This document shows positions 6,031 to 9,306 of a DNA stretch of 9,306 bases, one piece after another. The notes under the pieces were generated by a model. The model saw only the letters and a list, made by a program, of their open reading frames with translations. It made no database searches and was not told the origin of the DNA. The stretch is from the NCBI GenBank assembly GCA_003218935.1, contig QHPA01000177.1, positions 1 through 9,306 on the forward strand. The letters run 5' to 3'. The translations under genes and the position numbers were made by a program. The first letter of the stretch is position 1. Each line of letters starts with the position of its first letter. This DNA comes from Verrucomicrobiota bacterium. GTDB lineage: Bacteria > Verrucomicrobiota > Verrucomicrobiia > Limisphaerales > AV2.

Positions 6031-6486
6031 GTGCGTCGGCTTAAGATGTTGTTGCAGTTGACCCTGGCGGCGGGTTTTGCTTTGAACGCAGAAGCCGCCA
6101 CCGCCAGGATCGTCAAGGTTCTGCCCCACCTCCTGGACAACGAAGGCCGCCACACGCTCTCCCCCAGTTTGTACGAACGCGACGCGTACCAGGCTTTCCT
6201 GCGGAAGAACCCGGACAAATGTTCCGGGCTCCGCTTTGACGTTCAATGGAAGGTGAAGGCGGCGGACTGGTCGCAATTAAGACTCCGTTTGGAAATCCGG
6301 GGCAGCAAGGAGGGCAAACCGTTCGTTGTGGACCAGCCCGCGCGGCGGAACCATTGGTACAACCGTTGGAGTTCGCTCACGTTGGACGGGGAGTCCTACC
6401 AGAAAGCCGGCGACGTGATTTCCTGGCGTGCGACGCTGTGGGAAGGAGACAAACTGCTCGCAGAACAAAAATCCTTCCTGTGGTAA
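6031..6486 (+). CDS. Small exported protein of unknown function
   Basis: From the GTG at 6031 the product is 151 aa; the ATG at 6046 (146 aa) gives a more compact signal peptide and is equally possible. Residues 4-23 form a Sec signal with a likely AEA|A cleavage site. The mature protein begins RIVKVLPHLLDNEGRH, has LSPSLYERDAYQAFLR (43-58) and then alternating hydrophobic patterns suggesting a beta-sandwich (LRLRLEIRG, DVISWRATLWEGD), and ends EQKSFLW. I recall similar small secreted proteins in Verrucomicrobiota but know no function. It is divergent from the receiver-hydrolase gene across 103 bp, so shared regulation is possible. No enzyme motif is visible; a periplasmic or cell-surface structural domain is the most that can be suggested. 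Confidence 0.75.
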   Translation: MRRLKMLLQLTLAAGFALNAEAATARIVKVLPHLLDNEGRHTLSPSLYERDAYQAFLRKNPDKCSGLRFDVQWKVKAADWSQLRLRLEIRGSKEGKPFVVDQPARRNHWYNRWSSLTLDGESYQKAGDVISWRATLWEGDKLLAEQKSFLW

Positions 6487-6491
6487 GCGCC

Positions 6492-6560
6492 TGTAGCCGC
6501 GGAGGTGAGGAGGTGGACTCCGGCTGGTGTCCAATCCGCCTCGTGACCTCGGCGGCTACA
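6492..6560. repeat. REP-like palindromic intergenic repeat (GTAGCCGCGG type)
   Basis: TGTAGCCGC (6492-6500) and GCGGCTACA (6552-6560) are perfect inverted 9-mers. Pairing continues inward to 6517/6535 with 13 of 16 positions matched, giving 26-nt arms around a 17-nt loop. It occupies most of the 93-bp gap between the convergent exported-protein and transporter genes. From memory, elements with this GTAGCCGCGGAGGTGAGGAGG core are dispersed in Pedosphaera-like Verrucomicrobiota genomes. Only one copy lies in this window, so its repeated nature cannot be shown here. In its position it could also act as a bidirectional transcription end. Confidence 0.7.
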
Positions 6561-6579
6561 CTGGGACGAGCGTTGCGGG

Positions 6580-7869
6580 TCAAGTGCCACGGCCGCGGTT
6601 ATCGGTTTTCAATTCGCCGACGATGAACCAAAACGCCAGCGGCCCGATGGCGATCAGCGCGGCTGCCAGCACAAACGGCGGGGTGTAAGAGCCGGTCTGG
6701 GCGATCAGAAATCCGGTGATGAGGGGCGAAAGAATTCCGGCGATGTTCCCGACGAAATTATAAACACCGGTCCAGAGGCCGACTTCATCACGCGGCGCGC
6801 AGCTTTGCAGAATCACCAACAGATTTCCTGTGGCGAGCCCGACGAGGCAGCCGCCGATGATCAACGCCACAGCCGCGCCTGGGCTGTTCACTCGCGCGGC
6901 GGGAATCAGCAGCAGGCCGGTCAGGAACGCGACCGTCACGATCCCTTTGCGTGCGCGCGTCTCGTTCCAACCGGCGCTAACGAGTCGGTCGGCAATCCAG
7001 CCGCCAATCGGTTCGCTGACGCCGAACACGAGATAGGGCAGCGCCGCGTAAATCCCTGCCTTCAGAATGGTCAGGCCGCGCGAGGTCACCAGATAGTCCG
7101 GCAGCCAGTTCACGAGAAAATACCAGTAGTAATCAAAGCAAAAAAAACCGAGGCAAATCCCCAATAGATTTCGATTGGTCACGAGCGCAACAGCCGTTCG
7201 CCAGAAGCCCCGGCGATTGGCGGCACCCATTCCAATCGCATTTCCGCGAAGTCGCTTCGGTGTAATGGTCAGCCAGGGGATGAGCCAGAGAAGCGCGGTG
7301 AAACCCACGATGGCAAACGTGGTGCGCCACCCATATTGCGTCAGCATCCGTGGCACGAGGACGCCTTCAATCACCAGCCCTGTCCGAGTTCCGAAGTCGA
7401 ACAAGCCGCAGGGCAGCCCGCGCTCCGAGGGCCGAAAGAGCAGGCTCACAATCTTCGACCCGCCCGGAAGATAGATGGCTTCGCCGATGCCAAGCAAAAC
7501 ACGGAACGCGATCAAGGCCCCCAATCCGCCGGCGAGGCCGATCAGACCTTGTGAGATAGACCAAAGAGTGAATGCGCCGGCATAAAGCCAACGAAGGTTC
7601 ACCCGGTCGGCAAAGATGCCCATGGGAATTTGCATCAGCGCATACGACCAAAAGAACGCCGAAAGCAGCACCCCTTTGGTTTCCGGTCCGAGATGCAATT
7701 CTTTTGAAATCAGCGGCAGCGCGAACGCAATCGTCGCGCGGTCAAAGTAATTGATCAGCGAGGCAGTGAACAGCAGGCCGACAATGGTCCAGCGGCACTC
7801 GTTTGTGACACCGAGGGCGACGTGGGGTGATTCTTCGGAGACAGTGGACGGCGCGGGTGGGCTGCTCAT
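6580..7869 (-). CDS. MFS transporter, anion:cation symporter (ACS) type
   Basis: The protein is 429 aa with about 12 membrane segments and a soluble N-terminus of about 25 residues. NYFDRATIAFALP (40-52) in helix 1, GIFADRVNLRW (84-94, the MFS motif A loop), RVLLGIGEAIYLPGG (123-137) and WLPDYLVTSRGLT (255-267) are typical of the ACS family, which includes DgoT, GarP and ExuT. Those carriers import hexonates, hexuronates or similar organic anions with protons in the inner membrane. The exact substrate cannot be read from the sequence, and no sugar-acid catabolic gene flanks it. The ATG at 7869 fits the family start; no clear ribosome site precedes it. It lies 207 bp downstream of the spermidine-synthase-like gene on the same strand, with an inverted-repeat structure in between, so it may have its own promoter. 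Confidence 0.92.
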   Translation of the reverse strand: MSSPPAPSTVSEESPHVALGVTNECRWTIVGLLFTASLINYFDRATIAFALPLISKELHLGPETKGVLLSAFFWSYALMQIPMGIFADRVNLRWLYAGAFTLWSISQGLIGLAGGLGALIAFRVLLGIGEAIYLPGGSKIVSLLFRPSERGLPCGLFDFGTRTGLVIEGVLVPRMLTQYGWRTTFAIVGFTALLWLIPWLTITPKRLRGNAIGMGAANRRGFWRTAVALVTNRNLLGICLGFFCFDYYWYFLVNWLPDYLVTSRGLTILKAGIYAALPYLVFGVSEPIGGWIADRLVSAGWNETRARKGIVTVAFLTGLLLIPAARVNSPGAAVALIIGGCLVGLATGNLLVILQSCAPRDEVGLWTGVYNFVGNIAGILSPLITGFLIAQTGSYTPPFVLAAALIAIGPLAFWFIVGELKTDNRGRGT

Positions 7870-7903
7870 GGTATTGCCGCGGGTGATCTTCAGCAGCGAC
7901 GTT

Positions 7904-8016
7904 AATTGAACCGCGCGGCGAGTGCACGAACTTTATTTGATTTACCCCTGACCAGGAATGGTCGTCCGGGCACTCTGTGTGTTCCGTTCAGGGGAAAGGA
8001 TGAGCGCGGTTCAATT
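7904..8016. repeat. 113-bp element with 13-bp perfect inverted ends and a nested stem
   Basis: AATTGAACCGCGC (7904-7916) and GCGCGGTTCAATT (8004-8016) are exact inverted repeats. Inside them CCCCTGA (7945-7951) pairs with TCAGGGG (7988-7994), and GGAA (7955-7958) can pair with TTCC (7982-7985). The whole could fold as one long interrupted hairpin in RNA or DNA. It lies in the 207-bp gap between two minus-strand genes, upstream of the transporter. No protein-coding frame in it is convincing. A MITE-like remnant, a structured leader or a small RNA are all possible. Confidence 0.5.
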
Positions 8017-8076
8017 CTCTGCCGGAATAGATAAAGCCGGGTTTTTTCAGAAGCGGCCGCCTTTCCAGCGCCATCC

Positions 8077-9306
8077 TTACAACGACCGCATTCGCATGAC
8101 CAGTCCGCGTCGGATGGCCTCACGATTGGCGGCGTCGTAGAATTCGACCGGATTGTAGTCGTCCGTCAACACGATGCCGTGCTGCGGATTGGCCTCAGTC
8201 TGGTCGTCAAACGTGATTCGCGCCAGGTCGCGACAGGCCGGATGCACTTGAGCAAAATCCGGTTGAGCGACGATGTTCAAGTCGGCCCGGTCTGAAGCGA
8301 CGAAAAAAACGTTGCCGGTTTCATCCGGGTCCGCCGCATGCACACGCACGGATTTGAAAACCGCCTTCAACGTTTTTTCGAGCGACGCGCCAAAGAAATC
8401 CCTGCCCGCACGAAACCCCACAAAACTGTTGATGACGAGGGTGCCTCCGGGTCTGAGGAGGCGGCGCATGGAGTCGAAGGCTTCGCGGGTCATCAGATGC
8501 GACGGCGATGAGTCACCCAGAAAGGCGTCGAGAAGAATCGTGTCATAGCGGTTGGTCGTCCGGTTGACGAAGTTGCGGCCGTCGCCGATCACCACTCGGA
8601 ACCGCTCCGGCTCGCAGTCGAAGTATTTCTTCGCGACGGGCACCACGGCAGGGTTGATTTCCACGACGTCCACCTGGACTCCTTCGCGGGCCAGTTGCGT
8701 TGGGGCAACCCCCATGCCCAGGCCGATGCACAGCGCGCCGTCTATTTGCCGTGTGTACGCGCGGGCCAGGTCGTGCAGCATGTAGGTGAAGAGTGTGACG
8801 CTCTTTTTTGCCCCGGGATCGTAGATGTTCTGGGTCAGAAAATCGTTCAGATAAAACCGGCGTGTGCCGCTTTCGTTATCGACCACCTGCAACAGGCCGA
8901 AATTCGAGTTGGCGCGGAAACGCTCGACGAACTCCGACGAATGGCCGGCGCTGTCGCGGCGGATGCCGGCGAATCCGAGCAGCAAACCGGCGAGCGCGCC
9001 CATGACCACCGCCGGTTTGTTGCGGGACTTATGTTCCCAGACAAAATAATGGCCGCCGGACACCAGCATCAGCAGGATCGCGGTGAAATACATCGTCCGG
9101 GAATTGGGGAAAAAGGGAATCAGCAGGTAGCCGATGAGCACCGTGCCGACGAAACTGCCCAGCGTGCTGACGGCGGTGAGCCGTCCGACGTTTCCGCCGA
9201 CTCCGTTGACGGCGCTGGTGAGCATGCGGATGAAAAACGGCCCGACCATCGCCAGCAGTGAGAGCGGGACAAAGAACAGGAAAGCCGAGGCGAGCAATGA
9301 GCCGAG
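8077..9306 (-). CDS. Membrane-anchored spermidine-synthase-like protein (5' end outside window)
   Basis: The frame is open to the right edge, so 409 C-terminal residues are seen and the start lies outside. In window numbering, hydrophobic segments at about 5-26, 43-64, 70-88 and 97-114 are the last helices of an MFS-like membrane part. The soluble domain is that of the spermidine synthase (PF01564-type) fold: CIGLGMGVAP (193-202) as nucleotide loop, VVEINP with E216, GDGR with D242, LLDAFLGDSSPSHLMTREAF (259-278) with the catalytic-type D260, and the C-terminal TDDYNPVE (381-388). This matches proteins annotated as fused MFS/spermidine synthase. Polyamine aminopropyl transfer is the family activity, but many membrane-fused members have no proven substrate. 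The transporter follows downstream on the same strand. Confidence 0.88.
   Translation of the reverse strand, partial: LGSLLASAFLFFVPLSLLAMVGPFFIRMLTSAVNGVGGNVGRLTAVSTLGSFVGTVLIGYLLIPFFPNSRTMYFTAILLMLVSGGHYFVWEHKSRNKPAVVMGALAGLLLGFAGIRRDSAGHSSEFVERFRANSNFGLLQVVDNESGTRRFYLNDFLTQNIYDPGAKKSVTLFTYMLHDLARAYTRQIDGALCIGLGMGVAPTQLAREGVQVDVVEINPAVVPVAKKYFDCEPERFRVVIGDGRNFVNRTTNRYDTILLDAFLGDSSPSHLMTREAFDSMRRLLRPGGTLVINSFVGFRAGRDFFGASLEKTLKAVFKSVRVHAADPDETGNVFFVASDRADLNIVAQPDFAQVHPACRDLARITFDDQTEANPQHGIVLTDDYNPVEFYDAANREAIRRGLVMRMRSL

Noticed and set aside
7902..8140. Short frames of 60-73 codons on both strands in the gap between the transporter and the synthase-like gene
   Set aside because: They lack ribosome sites, domains and plausible composition, and they run through the inverted-repeat structure or into the neighbouring gene.
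8695..9261. A 188-codon plus-strand frame opposite the spermidine-synthase-like gene
   Set aside because: It is a shadow of a clear enzyme on the other strand, and its His/Gln/Glu-rich content is typical of antisense translation.

Overview
The window is a GC-rich, gene-dense bacterial chromosome segment. It most likely comes from a Verrucomicrobiota member of the Pedosphaera/Limisphaerales type. That assignment is inference. It rests on a palindromic repeat beginning TGTAGCCGCGGAGG, which I recall as common between genes in that group, on a small exported protein (6031-6486) of a family I associate with it, on weak Shine-Dalgarno signals, and on a Gram-negative lipoprotein set. No RNA gene, CRISPR array, transposase or phage gene is visible.

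Layout from left to right. A ubiE/menG quinone methyltransferase (+) ends 1 bp from a convergent lipoprotein cluster on the minus strand. That cluster, in transcription order, is an LpoB-like lipoprotein (2518-1889), a broken COG3014-like lipoprotein gene present only as an N-terminal piece (1858-1682) and a C-terminal piece (1685-1371), and a YcfL-like lipoprotein (1366-899). A 244-bp divergent promoter region follows. Then comes a plus-strand unit of hisF, hisI and a four-helix membrane protein of unknown function whose start overlaps the hisI stop (TAATG). Converging on it is a minus-strand gene for an unusual fusion of a CheY-like receiver domain with a metallo-beta-lactamase-fold hydrolase. 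Divergent from that gene is a small exported protein. After a palindromic repeat come two minus-strand genes: an ACS-type MFS transporter and, cut by the right edge, a membrane-anchored spermidine-synthase-like protein. A 113-bp structure with 13-bp inverted ends lies between these last two.

How the genes relate. HisF and HisI are steps of histidine biosynthesis; the other his genes are not in the window. The three envelope lipoproteins match a module seen in proteobacteria (LpoB next to YcfL, often with a COG3014 protein), which suggests a role in control of peptidoglycan synthesis. The quinone methyltransferase, receiver-hydrolase fusion, transporter and aminopropyltransferase-like protein look like independent housekeeping or accessory functions. 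The strongest candidates for a second look are the receiver-hydrolase fusion, the internally deleted lipoprotein gene with a GC palindrome at its break, and the two palindromic intergenic elements. I see no clear multi-gene system that is wholly new.
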